A stretch of 64,000 bases of DNA from JAYODW01 sp038116745 (GTDB lineage Bacteria > Pseudomonadota > Gammaproteobacteria > Ga0077536): assembly GCA_038116745.1 (NCBI GenBank), contig JAYODW010000001.1:1-64000 (forward strand), read 5' to 3'. Shown here in pieces: positions 8,762 to 17,459 of the stretch (positions within the stretch are counted from its first letter, which is position 1; each line of letters starts with the position of its first letter). Below the pieces are notes generated by a model, which had not been told where the DNA came from, did no database searches, and saw only the letters and a list, made by a program, of their open reading frames with translations. The position numbers and the translations under genes were made by a program.

Positions 8762-10087
8762 TTGTTTGAACGCCACGAGGGCGGCGAAAGGGCGCTGCTT
8801 GTTCACGTTGATTTCGGAGTTGCGGCCGGGGACGATCTCGACGAATTCACCGATCTTGTCAGGGCCGCCGCGGCGGCACCGGTACACACTATACGCGCGC
8901 GCCGTTCTGCCCCCGACCCCAAGACTTTCATCGGACGCGGCAAGGCGGATGAAATCGCGGCGCACTGCCGCGAGTCAGACATCCAGGTCTGTCTGTTCAA
9001 CCACGAGCTGACGCCCGCTCAGGAGCGCAATCTCGAGCGCTTGTTCGAGTGCCGGGTTCTCGACCGGACCGGGCTGATCCTGGATATCTTCGCGCAGCGC
9101 GCTCGCTCATTCGAAGGCAAGCTGCAGGTGGAACTGGCGCAGTTGCAGCATCTGTCGACCCGCCTGGTGCGTGGCTGGACTCACCTCGAGCGGCAGAAGG
9201 GCGGTATCGGACTGCGTGGACCGGGCGAAACCCAGCTTGAGACCGACCGGCGTCTGATTGGCGCGCGTATTCAGCAGATTCGGGGGCGCCTTGAACGCGT
9301 GAAACGACAGCGGCGCCAGGGCTCTCGCGCCCGGCGCAAGGCGATGCTCTCGAGCGTCGCGCTTGTCGGTTACACCAACGCGGGGAAGTCAACGCTGTTC
9401 AATAGCCTCACGGAGAGCGAAAGCTATGCCGCCGACCAGCTTTTTGCCACGCTGGACACGACCCTACGGACGCTCGATGTACCCGGTGAGCATCCAGTCG
9501 TTCTCAGCGACACCGTCGGATTTGTTCAACGGCTACCGCACGAACTGATTGCCGCGTTCGAAGCAACGCTCGAGGAAACCCGGCAGGCTGATCTATTGCT
9601 GCACGTTATCGACGCTTCGGACGCGGATCGAGACAGACAGATAGAGGATGTCCGCGAAGTTCTGGCGCGAATCGGGGCGGACGCGGTTCCGGTGATCGAG
9701 GTCTTCAACAAGATTGACCGTCTGGCGGATTGCGGACCGACATTGGAACGGGACCAGGACGGGCGCGCCCGCCGGGTCTGGCTGTCGGCCTTGTCTGGCG
9801 ACGGCCTGCATCTCATGCGCGCAGCGATTGGCGATCACCTGAACGAGTGTAAGCACCGGCGCTGGCTGCGCCTGTCTCCCGCGGGCGGAAGATTGCGCTC
9901 GCAGCTCTATGGCTGGGGCGCCGTGAGCGACGAAACCAATCTTCCTGATGGTGACTGGGTGCTTGAAATCACGCTCGCTGAACCTCGCTGGGCGGTCCTG
10001 ATGGCGCAGCCGGACTTTGCAGCATGCGCCACGGAGATAGATATCGACACTGTGGCGCCCGTGAGCGACGCGCCACTGGAGGTCTAA
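8762..10087 (+). CDS. hflX: Ribosome-associated GTPase HflX
   Basis: GTPase that splits stalled ribosomes, especially in stress. The 441-aa protein has the HflX N-terminal domain with 'FIGRGKADEI', the glycine-rich 'GGIGLRGPGETQLETDRR' linker, and a TrmE-Era-type G domain (G1 'GYTNAGKST', 203-211; 'DTVGFVQRLP'; 'NKID'). A TTG at 8762 is the apparent start; no better in-frame ATG is near. It lies between hfq and hflK as in E. coli. Confidence 0.95.
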   Translation: MFERHEGGERALLVHVDFGVAAGDDLDEFTDLVRAAAAAPVHTIRARRSAPDPKTFIGRGKADEIAAHCRESDIQVCLFNHELTPAQERNLERLFECRVLDRTGLILDIFAQRARSFEGKLQVELAQLQHLSTRLVRGWTHLERQKGGIGLRGPGETQLETDRRLIGARIQQIRGRLERVKRQRRQGSRARRKAMLSSVALVGYTNAGKSTLFNSLTESESYAADQLFATLDTTLRTLDVPGEHPVVLSDTVGFVQRLPHELIAAFEATLEETRQADLLLHVIDASDADRDRQIEDVREVLARIGADAVPVIEVFNKIDRLADCGPTLERDQDGRARRVWLSALSGDGLHLMRAAIGDHLNECKHRRWLRLSPAGGRLRSQLYGWGAVSDETNLPDGDWVLEITLAEPRWAVLMAQPDFAACATEIDIDTVAPVSDAPLEV

Positions 10088-10171
10088 CCCTCACTGTCGT
10101 TGAACAAGCCAGGGGCGCCTCGTACAATCGGCGGCCGTTTCGCTCGAACAAACCACAAGCAAGAGAAATCA

Positions 10172-11329
10172 ATGGCCTGGAATGATCCAGACGGTAACGA
10201 CCGTGACCCCTGGGGCAATCGTCGCAACGACCAGGGACCGCCTGATCTCGACGAGATCGTGCGCAAAATGCAGGAAAAGCTGGGGGGTATCTTCGGCCAG
10301 CGCAAGGGCTCTGGCGGGGGTGACTCTGGTGGCAAGAGCGAAAATACGCTGCTGTTTGGACTCGTGGGTATCCTGCTTCTGGGGCTGCTGTTCTGGGAGA
10401 TGCTGTACCGGATTGACCCCGCTGAAAGAGGCGTGGTTATGCGCTTCGGGGACTACGTGACGACCCTGCAGCCGGGCCCCCACTTACGCTTCCCGCGTCC
10501 CATAGAAGAAGTCCTGAAAGTCAACGTAGAGCGGATCCAGACGCTGACCGCCGACGTCGCCATGCTGACCGGAGATGAGAACATCGTCGAGGTCGAGGTG
10601 GCGGTGCAGTACCGCATCAAGGACCCGCAGAACTATCTTTTCGCTATCGCGGATCCCGACGCCTCAGTGCAGCGGGTGACCGAGTCCGCCATCCGGGACA
10701 TCATCGGACAGAGCACGCTTGACTTTGTCATCACCGAAGGCAGAGCCGAAATTGCCAGTGGCGCACAGACGCTTATCCAGGAAATCCTCGATGCATACCT
10801 GTCTGGCGTGGAAATCACCAGTGTGAACATGCAGCCCGCGAGACCGCCGGACGAGGTCAAGGCAGCGTTCGATGACGCGATCAAAGCGCGTGAGGACGAG
10901 CAGCGAAAGATCAACGAGGCCGAGGCCTACCGCAACGAAATTGTCGAGCGGGCTGCCGGTGAGGCGGCGCGGATCCGTCTTGATGCTGAGGGCTACAAGG
11001 AAAGCGTGATTGCGCAGGCCGAGGGTGAGGCCAGACGTTTTGACCAGCTCTATGCCGAGTACGAGAAGGCGCCCGAAGTCACGCGCCGCCGGCTCTATCT
11101 GGAAGCCGTGGAGGAGGTCATGTCAGAGAGCACCAAGGTGCTGATGAACGACCAGGGGAGCTCAAGCCTGATGTATCTGCCGATCGATAAATTAATTGAG
11201 AACGCTCGGGGGCAGGGCGCGACAGGCGGAGCACGCGCGGGCGTCAACTCGGAGCCCGACGCCTATGCGCCCGCCCTTGAAGACAGCCTGCGAGAACGGC
11301 GCAGCGGCCGGACGAGAGGAGTGCGCTGA
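10172..11329 (+). CDS. hflK: FtsH modulator HflK
   Basis: Membrane-anchored SPFH/prohibitin-family protein that forms a complex with HflC around the FtsH protease. The 385-aa product starts 'MAWNDPDGNDRDPWG', matching E. coli HflK; the start at 10172 follows 'CAAGAGAAATCA', and an upstream in-frame ATG at 10100 is not conserved. One transmembrane helix lies near residues 60-80, preceded by a Gly-rich stretch, then the SPFH domain and an Ala/Glu-rich coiled coil. The stop overlaps the hflC start (TGATG). Confidence 0.96.
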   Translation: MAWNDPDGNDRDPWGNRRNDQGPPDLDEIVRKMQEKLGGIFGQRKGSGGGDSGGKSENTLLFGLVGILLLGLLFWEMLYRIDPAERGVVMRFGDYVTTLQPGPHLRFPRPIEEVLKVNVERIQTLTADVAMLTGDENIVEVEVAVQYRIKDPQNYLFAIADPDASVQRVTESAIRDIIGQSTLDFVITEGRAEIASGAQTLIQEILDAYLSGVEITSVNMQPARPPDEVKAAFDDAIKAREDEQRKINEAEAYRNEIVERAAGEAARIRLDAEGYKESVIAQAEGEARRFDQLYAEYEKAPEVTRRRLYLEAVEEVMSESTKVLMNDQGSSSLMYLPIDKLIENARGQGATGGARAGVNSEPDAYAPALEDSLRERRSGRTRGVR

Positions 11330-12189
11330 TGGCCGCAAGAATTGGTCTCATCTTCGCGCTGCTGCTCGGTGGTTTTTACCTGTGCACTTTCAAGGTGTAC
11401 GAATACCAGTACGCGATCCTGTTTCAGCTCGGGAAGATCCAACGTTCCGATTTCGCGCCAGGGCTGCATTTCCAGATCCCGTTCCTGCAGAACGTGCGCA
11501 CCTTTGACAAACGTCTGCAGACGCTAGACGCCGAACCACAACGGTTTCTGACTGGCGAAAAGAAGGATCTGATTGTTGATTCTTTCGCCCGCTGGCGGAT
11601 TGCGGACGTGGAGCAGTTCTACAAGTCAACGGATGGCGATCCGCGCCGGGCCGGACTTTTGCTCTATCAGAAAATCAACGACGGGCTGCGCGGTGAGTTC
11701 GGTAAACGAACCGTTCAGGAAGTCGTGTCGGGCGAGCGTGGCGCGATTACACAGATAGTCATTCAGTCGGCAAATGAGCGTGGTCAGGACCTGGGGATGG
11801 AGATTATCGACGTGCGCCTGAAGCGCATCGATCTGCCTGCCGAAGTGTCGAGCAACGTGTACGAAAGGATGCGCTCGGAACGCGCTCGTGTAGCGCGGGA
11901 ATTCCGTGCCCGCGGCGAGAAAAGCGCAATCACGATTCGCGCTGACGCTGACCGGCAGCGCACCATTATTTCTGCTGAGGCCTACCGGGACGCGGAGGAA
12001 TTACGCGGCGCAGGAGATGCCAGGGCGGCTGAAATCTACGCGCAGGCCTACAACAACGACCCAGAGTTCTATGACTTTTATCGAAGCCTGAACGCTTACA
12101 AGTCGAGCTTCCGGGGCCGGGAAGACGTCCTCCTGTTAGAGCAGGGCTCCGAGTTCTTCAAATATTTCGGTAATCCCAAGGGCGAATGA
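11329..12189 (+). CDS. hflC: FtsH modulator HflC
   Basis: Partner of HflK in the complex that controls FtsH proteolysis. It has 286 aa with a single N-terminal membrane anchor (about residues 5-20) followed by the SPFH domain and a coiled-coil tail ('AIDADADRQRT'-like, seen here as 'TIRADADRQRTII'). The start overlaps the hflK stop by one base, indicating translational coupling. Confidence 0.96.
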   Translation: MAARIGLIFALLLGGFYLCTFKVYEYQYAILFQLGKIQRSDFAPGLHFQIPFLQNVRTFDKRLQTLDAEPQRFLTGEKKDLIVDSFARWRIADVEQFYKSTDGDPRRAGLLLYQKINDGLRGEFGKRTVQEVVSGERGAITQIVIQSANERGQDLGMEIIDVRLKRIDLPAEVSSNVYERMRSERARVAREFRARGEKSAITIRADADRQRTIISAEAYRDAEELRGAGDARAAEIYAQAYNNDPEFYDFYRSLNAYKSSFRGREDVLLLEQGSEFFKYFGNPKGE

Positions 12190-12326
12190 GAGCCGTTCGT
12201 CGGCTGAGCTCCCCGGGATCTGGCCTTGGGGCGGGGGCACATGCCCGTCAAAGATGAACGGTTCCGCGATGCTGGCCTGCAGGCGGGGTGTGAGCCAGCG
12301 AGGCACTGCTTTGTTGCGAGGCTCCG

Positions 12327-12512
12327 GTGCTGACGGATCTGCTTGCTGCAGTCGCCCTGATGCTGGTCTTCGAGGGCATCATGCCTTTTCTTGACCCAGG
12401 GCGTTTCCGCCGCACCCTGATGGGGGTGTCTCAGTTCAATGACCAAGCATTGCGTCTTCTCGGTGGCCTGAGTATGGCCGGCGGCGTGCTTTTGCTCTAT
12501 CTGGTGAGGTGA
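12327..12512 (+). CDS. yjeT: DUF2065 family small membrane protein (YjeT)
   Basis: A 61-aa protein with two hydrophobic helices ('LLAAVALMLVFEGIMPFL' and 'LRLLGGLSMAGGVLLLYLV') separated by the family motif 'PGRFRRTLMGVSQ'. Function is not established. The GTG start at 12327 has 'GAGG' upstream. Its place after hflC matches E. coli yjeT, which supports the call. The 137 bp before it hold no other gene that I can support. Confidence 0.88.
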   Translation: MLTDLLAAVALMLVFEGIMPFLDPGRFRRTLMGVSQFNDQALRLLGGLSMAGGVLLLYLVR

Positions 12513-12518
12513 CCCGTT

Positions 12519-13697
12519 ATGCGCAGCAAGAAGTGGCTGCTTCCCGATGGAGTGGACGAAGTTCTACCGCCGTATGCCGGCGCGCTGGAGAGCCTGCGGC
12601 GCAGGCTCCTGAATGTGTTTGAACGCTGGGGTTACGAACTGGTTGAGCCGCCGCTGCTGGAATACCTGGAATCTCTTCTGTCCGGGATCGGCGAAGATCT
12701 CGACCTGCAGACCTTCAAGCTTATTGACCAGGCTTCAGGGAAGCTGTTGGGGATCAGAGCGGATATCACGCCCCAGATTGCCCGTATTGACGCACACCGC
12801 ATGCCCGCAGACATACCTCAGCGTTTTTGCTACTGCGGATCGGTGCTGCATACACGGCCGGATAAATTCGCCGGGTCACGCAACCCTCTGCAGCTGGGCG
12901 CTGAACTGTATGGGCACGACGGGATCGAGAGTGACGCGGAAGTCACGGCGCTGCTGATTGAAATTCTGCGCGCAGCCGGGGTGGTCGATGTCACGCTCGA
13001 ATTCGGTCACATGGGATTGTTTCACGCGATCTGCGAGCAGGCCCATCTGGATGCTGCGGCCGAGTCGCGGGTGCTCGAGTGCCTGCTGATGAAAGACGAG
13101 GGCGGTTTGACGAGCGAGCTCGGCGCTGCCGATATTGCCCATCAGCTGAGCGACTGTCTGATGGGTCTACTGGAGCTCAACGGTGATACGAGCGTGCTCG
13201 CACGCGCCCGCGAACGCCTGAGCGCAGCGCCGCCACGGGTCAACGCAGCGCTGGATGAGGTCGCCCGGCTGGTGGAATTGCTGGAACGCTATGTGCCGGG
13301 CGTGGATATTCACCTCGATTTTGCTGAGTTACGTGGTTACCGCTATCACACCGGAATTACGTTCGCGGCCTACACACCGCAAGCAGGGCGGGCGATTGCC
13401 TGGGGAGGGCGCTATGACAATATCGGTCAGTCCTTCGGACGAGCCCGCTCGGCGACCGGTTTCAGCACCGACCTGAAAGTACTGCTCAACCTCAATGCCG
13501 TCGGGGAGGCGCAGCCAGGTCGGGTTTACGCACCGCCGGGTTCTGAGCCGGGTCTGCTGGCGGCAATCCGCGAATACAGGAACACGGGTTACTCGGTAGT
13601 GCAGGGTCTGCCAGGTCAGCAGGGCGACCCACGGGCCATGGGGTGTGCGCACACCCTGGCACAACGTGACGGGCAGTGGCAGCTCGATGACGCTTGA
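12519..13697 (+). CDS. hisZ: ATP phosphoribosyltransferase regulatory subunit HisZ
   Basis: HisRS-like regulatory subunit that is needed by short-form HisG in the first step of histidine synthesis. The 392-aa product resembles the catalytic core of class II histidyl-tRNA synthetase ('LPDGVDEVLPPYA', 'IRADITPQIARIDA', 'GGRYDNIGQSFGR'), and lacks the anticodon-binding domain. The hisG partner is not in this window. The position between yjeT and purA is common in gammaproteobacteria other than enterics. A ribosome-binding 'GAGGTGA' precedes the ATG. Confidence 0.93.
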   Translation: MRSKKWLLPDGVDEVLPPYAGALESLRRRLLNVFERWGYELVEPPLLEYLESLLSGIGEDLDLQTFKLIDQASGKLLGIRADITPQIARIDAHRMPADIPQRFCYCGSVLHTRPDKFAGSRNPLQLGAELYGHDGIESDAEVTALLIEILRAAGVVDVTLEFGHMGLFHAICEQAHLDAAAESRVLECLLMKDEGGLTSELGAADIAHQLSDCLMGLLELNGDTSVLARARERLSAAPPRVNAALDEVARLVELLERYVPGVDIHLDFAELRGYRYHTGITFAAYTPQAGRAIAWGGRYDNIGQSFGRARSATGFSTDLKVLLNLNAVGEAQPGRVYAPPGSEPGLLAAIREYRNTGYSVVQGLPGQQGDPRAMGCAHTLAQRDGQWQLDDA

Positions 13698-13852
13698 GAC
13701 TATTCCAGGGCGGTGGCGTCCGCCTCCACAGACGAGGGACGAGCGCCACAAAGCGCCAGCGCTGAACGATAATCGGCGCGCCTCAGAATACAGAGACCCG
13801 GACCCGGCGCCGTGCGCATCGGTCTGGAATTGCAACTGAATGGAGAAGCGGC

Positions 13853-15145
13853 TTGGGTAAATCGGTAGTCGTCATCGGCACCCAGTGGGGTGACGAAGGC
13901 AAGGGAAAAGTTGTCGATATGCTGACCGATCGCGTTCAGGCGGTAGTGCGTTTCCAGGGGGGGCACAACGCGGGTCACACGGTCGTGATCGAAGGGGAGA
14001 AAACGGTCCTGCACCTGATCCCGTCAGGGATCCTGCGCGACAACGTACGTTGCCTCATCGGCAACGGCGTCGTCGTGTCTCCCGCGGCGTTGATCGAAGA
14101 GCTGTCCATGCTAGAGGCGCGTGGCGTCCCTGCGCGGGAGCGTTTGGTGCTGAGTCCGGCCTGTCCGCTGATATTGCCCTATCACGTCGCACTCGACGCG
14201 GCGCGCGAGAAAGCCCGGGGCGCCCGGGCAATCGGGACAACCGGAAGGGGTATCGGTCCGGCCTATGAAGACAAGGCCGCCCGGCGCGGTCTGCGCGTTG
14301 GCGATCTGCTCCATCGTGAGCGCTTTGCAGCAAAACTTGGCGAGGTTCTGGACTACCACAACTTCGTTCTGGCCAACTACTACCGAGTGGCTAAACTCGA
14401 TTTCCAGGCGATCCTCGACGAACAGATGCATCATGCGGAGGCCATCGCCCCGATGGTTGCCGACGTTGCTGAGCTGCTTTTTCAGCATCAGCGCGCTGGA
14501 GACAACGTGCTCTATGAGGGTGCGCAGGGGACCCTGCTGGATATCGATCACGGGACCTACCCGTACGTCACCTCCTCGAATACGACAGCGGGCTTTGCCG
14601 CTACCGGGACCGGCAGCGGTCCGCGGGTCATGGACTATGTTCTTGGTATTACCAAGGCGTACACCACGAGAGTGGGCTCGGGACCATTCCCGACTGAACT
14701 GTCGGACGAGATGGGTGAACATCTTGCACGACGCGGTCACGAGTTCGGCGCGACCACCGGACGTCCGCGGCGATGCGGTTGGTTTGATGCCGTCGGTCTG
14801 CGTCGCGCGCAACAGCTGAACAGCGTTTCCGGACTGTGTGTGACCAAGCTTGATGTGCTGGACGGCCTTGATGAGATACGCATATGCGTTGGCTATGGCA
14901 CGCCGGAGGGCCGCCTTCAGGCAGCGCCCATGGGCGCGGAGGCGCTGGCTGAGGTCACGCCGATCTATGAAGAGCTGCCCGGTTGGCAGGAGTCGACGGT
15001 CGGGATCCGATCGTGGGACGCGCTGCCGCAGGCCGCGCAGCGTTATCTGGAGCGGATTGCCGAGGTGGTCGAAGCGCCGATCGACATTGTTTCGACAGGT
15101 CCCGATCGGGCGGACACGATCGTGCTGCGTCATCCGTTCGCCTGA
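13853..15145 (+). CDS. purA: Adenylosuccinate synthetase
   Basis: Joins IMP and aspartate with GTP in AMP biosynthesis. It has 430 aa, the normal length. The N-terminus shows 'GTQWGDEGKGK' (9-19) with catalytic Asp14. Further motifs are 'GGHNAGHTV', 'TTGRGIGPAYEDK' and 'TGRPRRCGWFDAV'. A TTG start at 13853 places these at the expected distance. The 155 bp upstream, after hisZ, contain nothing else that I can name. Confidence 0.97.
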   Translation: MGKSVVVIGTQWGDEGKGKVVDMLTDRVQAVVRFQGGHNAGHTVVIEGEKTVLHLIPSGILRDNVRCLIGNGVVVSPAALIEELSMLEARGVPARERLVLSPACPLILPYHVALDAAREKARGARAIGTTGRGIGPAYEDKAARRGLRVGDLLHRERFAAKLGEVLDYHNFVLANYYRVAKLDFQAILDEQMHHAEAIAPMVADVAELLFQHQRAGDNVLYEGAQGTLLDIDHGTYPYVTSSNTTAGFAATGTGSGPRVMDYVLGITKAYTTRVGSGPFPTELSDEMGEHLARRGHEFGATTGRPRRCGWFDAVGLRRAQQLNSVSGLCVTKLDVLDGLDEIRICVGYGTPEGRLQAAPMGAEALAEVTPIYEELPGWQESTVGIRSWDALPQAAQRYLERIAEVVEAPIDIVSTGPDRADTIVLRHPFA

Positions 15146-15174
15146 ATTTGCGCAACCAAGCGATCGTGCCTGAA

Positions 15175-15750
15175 ATGGAGGATCCCATAGCGCTGTTTGA
15201 GGCGTGGCTTGACGACGCACGGCAGCATGAGCCAGAGGAAGCGGAAGCGATGTCCGTTGCGACCGTCGACAAAGAGGGTCGCCCGTCGCTGCGCATGGTG
15301 CTGGTACGCGGCGTGGATCAACGCGGGTTCGTGTTCTACACCAACCTGAACAGTCGTAAGTCCGCAGAGCTTGTCGCCAACTCCGCCGCTGCGCTGTGCT
15401 GGCACTGGAAATCAACCGGGCGGCAGGTGCGGGTAGAGGGTTTTGCGGAGCCTGTCAGCGAAGCCGAGGCTGATGCGTATTTCGCCAGCCGCCCGCGCGA
15501 GTCACGGATCGGGGCGTGGGCATCCAAGCAATCGCGTGAGTTGGAGAATCGCGCAACCCTTGAGCAGCGCTTCGAAGACTACGCGGCAAAGTTTCCCGGC
15601 GAGACGGTGCCGCGCCCGGAATTCTGGTCCGGGTTTCGTGTAGTGCCCCGCCGCATCGAGTTCTGGGCTAAAGGCGAGTTTCGTCTGCACGAACGGCGTC
15701 TGTTCGAACGTCAGGGAGATCGCTGGCAGATGGTGTGGCTTTACCCCTGA
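15175..15750 (+). CDS. pdxH: Pyridoxine/pyridoxamine 5'-phosphate oxidase
   Basis: FMN enzyme that makes pyridoxal 5'-phosphate. Typical features are 'VDKEGRPSLRMVLVRGVD', 'FYTNLNSRKSAEL' and the C-terminal 'FRLHERRLFER'. The ATG at 15175 gives 191 aa. In-frame GTG 15166 and TTG 15148 are alternatives; none has a strong ribosome-binding site. The N-terminal extension of E. coli PdxH is missing. The 3' end overlaps the convergent napH gene by 10 bp. Confidence 0.9.
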   Translation: MEDPIALFEAWLDDARQHEPEEAEAMSVATVDKEGRPSLRMVLVRGVDQRGFVFYTNLNSRKSAELVANSAAALCWHWKSTGRQVRVEGFAEPVSEAEADAYFASRPRESRIGAWASKQSRELENRATLEQRFEDYAAKFPGETVPRPEFWSGFRVVPRRIEFWAKGEFRLHERRLFERQGDRWQMVWLYP

Positions 15751-16637
15751 GCGCGTTGGTCACGTTTCTCTGAACCGCCGACGAGGCGCGTGCCGAACTG
15801 AAATACGGCGTCCGGGCAGACGTCGATACAACGACCGCAGTTAGTGCAGTCGCCAGAAGCTATCAGCGTGCTCCCGGATCCTTTCAGGGCCGGCGTGATG
15901 ACATGGGGTTCAGGGCAGACCTCAAAGCAGTCGCCACAGTCCGTACATGCCGTCCGGTTTCCCGCTCTGACCCGCATCCAGGACAGCTGCCCTAATCCGG
16001 CGTAGAAAGCACCCACCGGACACAGATGGCCACACCATCCCCGTCGGCTGACCAACAGGTCGAACAGGAAAATACACAGCACCAGAGCCCAGGCGGAGCC
16101 GGCGCCGAACACACAGGCGCGATAGATGAGCGTGACCGGATTCAGTAGTTCAAAAGCCAGTGTGCCTGTGGTTGTTGCGACCACGAGGACGCTGAACAAA
16201 GCCCACCAGCGAAGCTGGCGTTGAGGACGCCAACCGGGTGGCAGCGGCAGGCGCAGGCGCAACCAATGAGCAGCATCGGTGATCACGTTGACCGGACAGA
16301 CCCAGGAGCAGAACGCCCTTCCGCCGACCAGGGTGTAGAAAACAAGTACCAGGCCTGCTCCGAATGCCGCAGTCGTGGTGATCGCGCCCACTGCCAGGTA
16401 GGACTGCAGCGCGATCAGCGGGTCAGTCAGGGGAATGACGTCAAACCACAGGCTCGAGGCAAGATTCCCCTTCGCCCACCAGATGCCGAGCAGTGGCCCC
16501 GCCATGAACAGACCCAGCAGCGTGAACTGTACGACTCGTCGGAGCAGCAGCCAGCGGTGTCGTGCCCACCAGCTGCGCCGCTGTGACGGGTCGGGACTGA
16601 TCCCCGTTGTCTTTTGCGCCGGGCCGTAGCCCTGCAT
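15741..16637 (-). CDS. napH: NapH-like quinol dehydrogenase membrane subunit
   Basis: Membrane iron-sulfur protein that, in the NapGH module, passes electrons from quinol toward a periplasmic oxidoreductase. The 298-aa product has four or so transmembrane helices in its first two thirds and 'CSWVCPV' and 'CGHLCPVGAF' motifs. It ends in two ferredoxin-type clusters ('CTDCGDCFEVCP', 'CTNCGRCIDVCP'). It overlaps napG by one base (TGATG). No napA, napB or napD is nearby, so the terminal acceptor is unknown. NosR-like or other polyferredoxin roles cannot be excluded. Confidence 0.85.
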   Translation of the reverse strand: MQGYGPAQKTTGISPDPSQRRSWWARHRWLLLRRVVQFTLLGLFMAGPLLGIWWAKGNLASSLWFDVIPLTDPLIALQSYLAVGAITTTAAFGAGLVLVFYTLVGGRAFCSWVCPVNVITDAAHWLRLRLPLPPGWRPQRQLRWWALFSVLVVATTTGTLAFELLNPVTLIYRACVFGAGSAWALVLCIFLFDLLVSRRGWCGHLCPVGAFYAGLGQLSWMRVRAGNRTACTDCGDCFEVCPEPHVITPALKGSGSTLIASGDCTNCGRCIDVCPDAVFQFGTRLVGGSEKRDQRAQG

Positions 16638-17305
16638 CAGCTTTGCACGCCGAGATCGTGTCGGACCAGCGCGCGCGGCAGGACCTTGATCGCCGCCTCA
16701 GGCAGGATGCAGTCCGCTTCGCACTTGCCGCAGCCGGTACATTCATCGCGGTGTACGGTGGGGACAAAAAAGACTCGCCCGTGCTCCTGCTTCAGCTCCA
16801 TCGTGATGGCATCGTCCTTGACCGGGCAGGCGTTGTAACACGCCATGCAGCGTCCAACGCCGGTGATGCTGTAACAGGTATCGGTGCCGGTGACGACCGC
16901 GACGCCCATGTCTGCGTCGCGGATATCCGTCAGGTTTTTGTCAAGAGCAGTGGTCGGGCAGGCGGCCACGCAGGGGATGTCTTCGCACATCTCACAGGGT
17001 ACGTCGCGCGCAATGAAGTACGGTGTGCCAGTGGCCAGGGATTCTCCGAAAGCTGCCAGTTTAAGGGTGTCGAACGGGCAATCACGCACGCACAAACCAC
17101 ACCGGACACAGGCGCCCAGAAAATCGTTTTCCTCGATGGCTCCCGGGGGACGCAGCGTCGCGACAGGTCGGGAACGGGCCTGCTCGCCATAGGCTGAAAG
17201 CAGCAGACCAAGAACAGAGACGGAACCGGCCGCTTCCGCGCAGCGCGCCAGGAAACGGCGGCGTTCTGCGATCGGCTGGTCAGGTGATGCGGGGCGTCGG
17301 CTCAT
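16637..17305 (-). CDS. napG: NapG-like periplasmic ferredoxin-type protein
   Basis: Soluble four-cluster iron-sulfur partner of NapH. The 222-aa protein begins with a twin-arginine signal (RRR at residues 15-17, then a hydrophobic stretch ending 'LLLSAYG'). It contains four Cys clusters, including 'CVRCGLCVRDCP', 'CEMCEDIPCVAACP', 'CMACYNACP' and 'CTGCGKCEADCI'. I start it at 17305 so that the Tat signal is N-terminal; the frame is open further upstream to 17368. It is the first gene of the napGH pair. Confidence 0.86.
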   Translation of the reverse strand: MSRRPASPDQPIAERRRFLARCAEAAGSVSVLGLLLSAYGEQARSRPVATLRPPGAIEENDFLGACVRCGLCVRDCPFDTLKLAAFGESLATGTPYFIARDVPCEMCEDIPCVAACPTTALDKNLTDIRDADMGVAVVTGTDTCYSITGVGRCMACYNACPVKDDAITMELKQEHGRVFFVPTVHRDECTGCGKCEADCILPEAAIKVLPRALVRHDLGVQS

Positions 17306-17459
17306 GCTGATCTGCGAAACAATTGGTCGTGGTGAGACTGGCAGCAGGTCGCGCAGAGACGCTACCACCCGGACGGCCTGAACTGGCCGGCAGGCCCCGA
17401 TTGTAGTCGAGAGTTTGCGCTAAGCTAGCTCTCCTATCGGTTCAGACGGGAGTCATTAC

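Noticed and set aside
14111..15415. Long minus-strand open frame opposite purA
   Set aside because: It is an antisense shadow of a well-identified conserved gene and its translation shows no recognisable domain.
15741..17305. A full periplasmic nitrate reductase system
   Set aside because: Only napG- and napH-like genes are present; no napA, napB or napD is visible.
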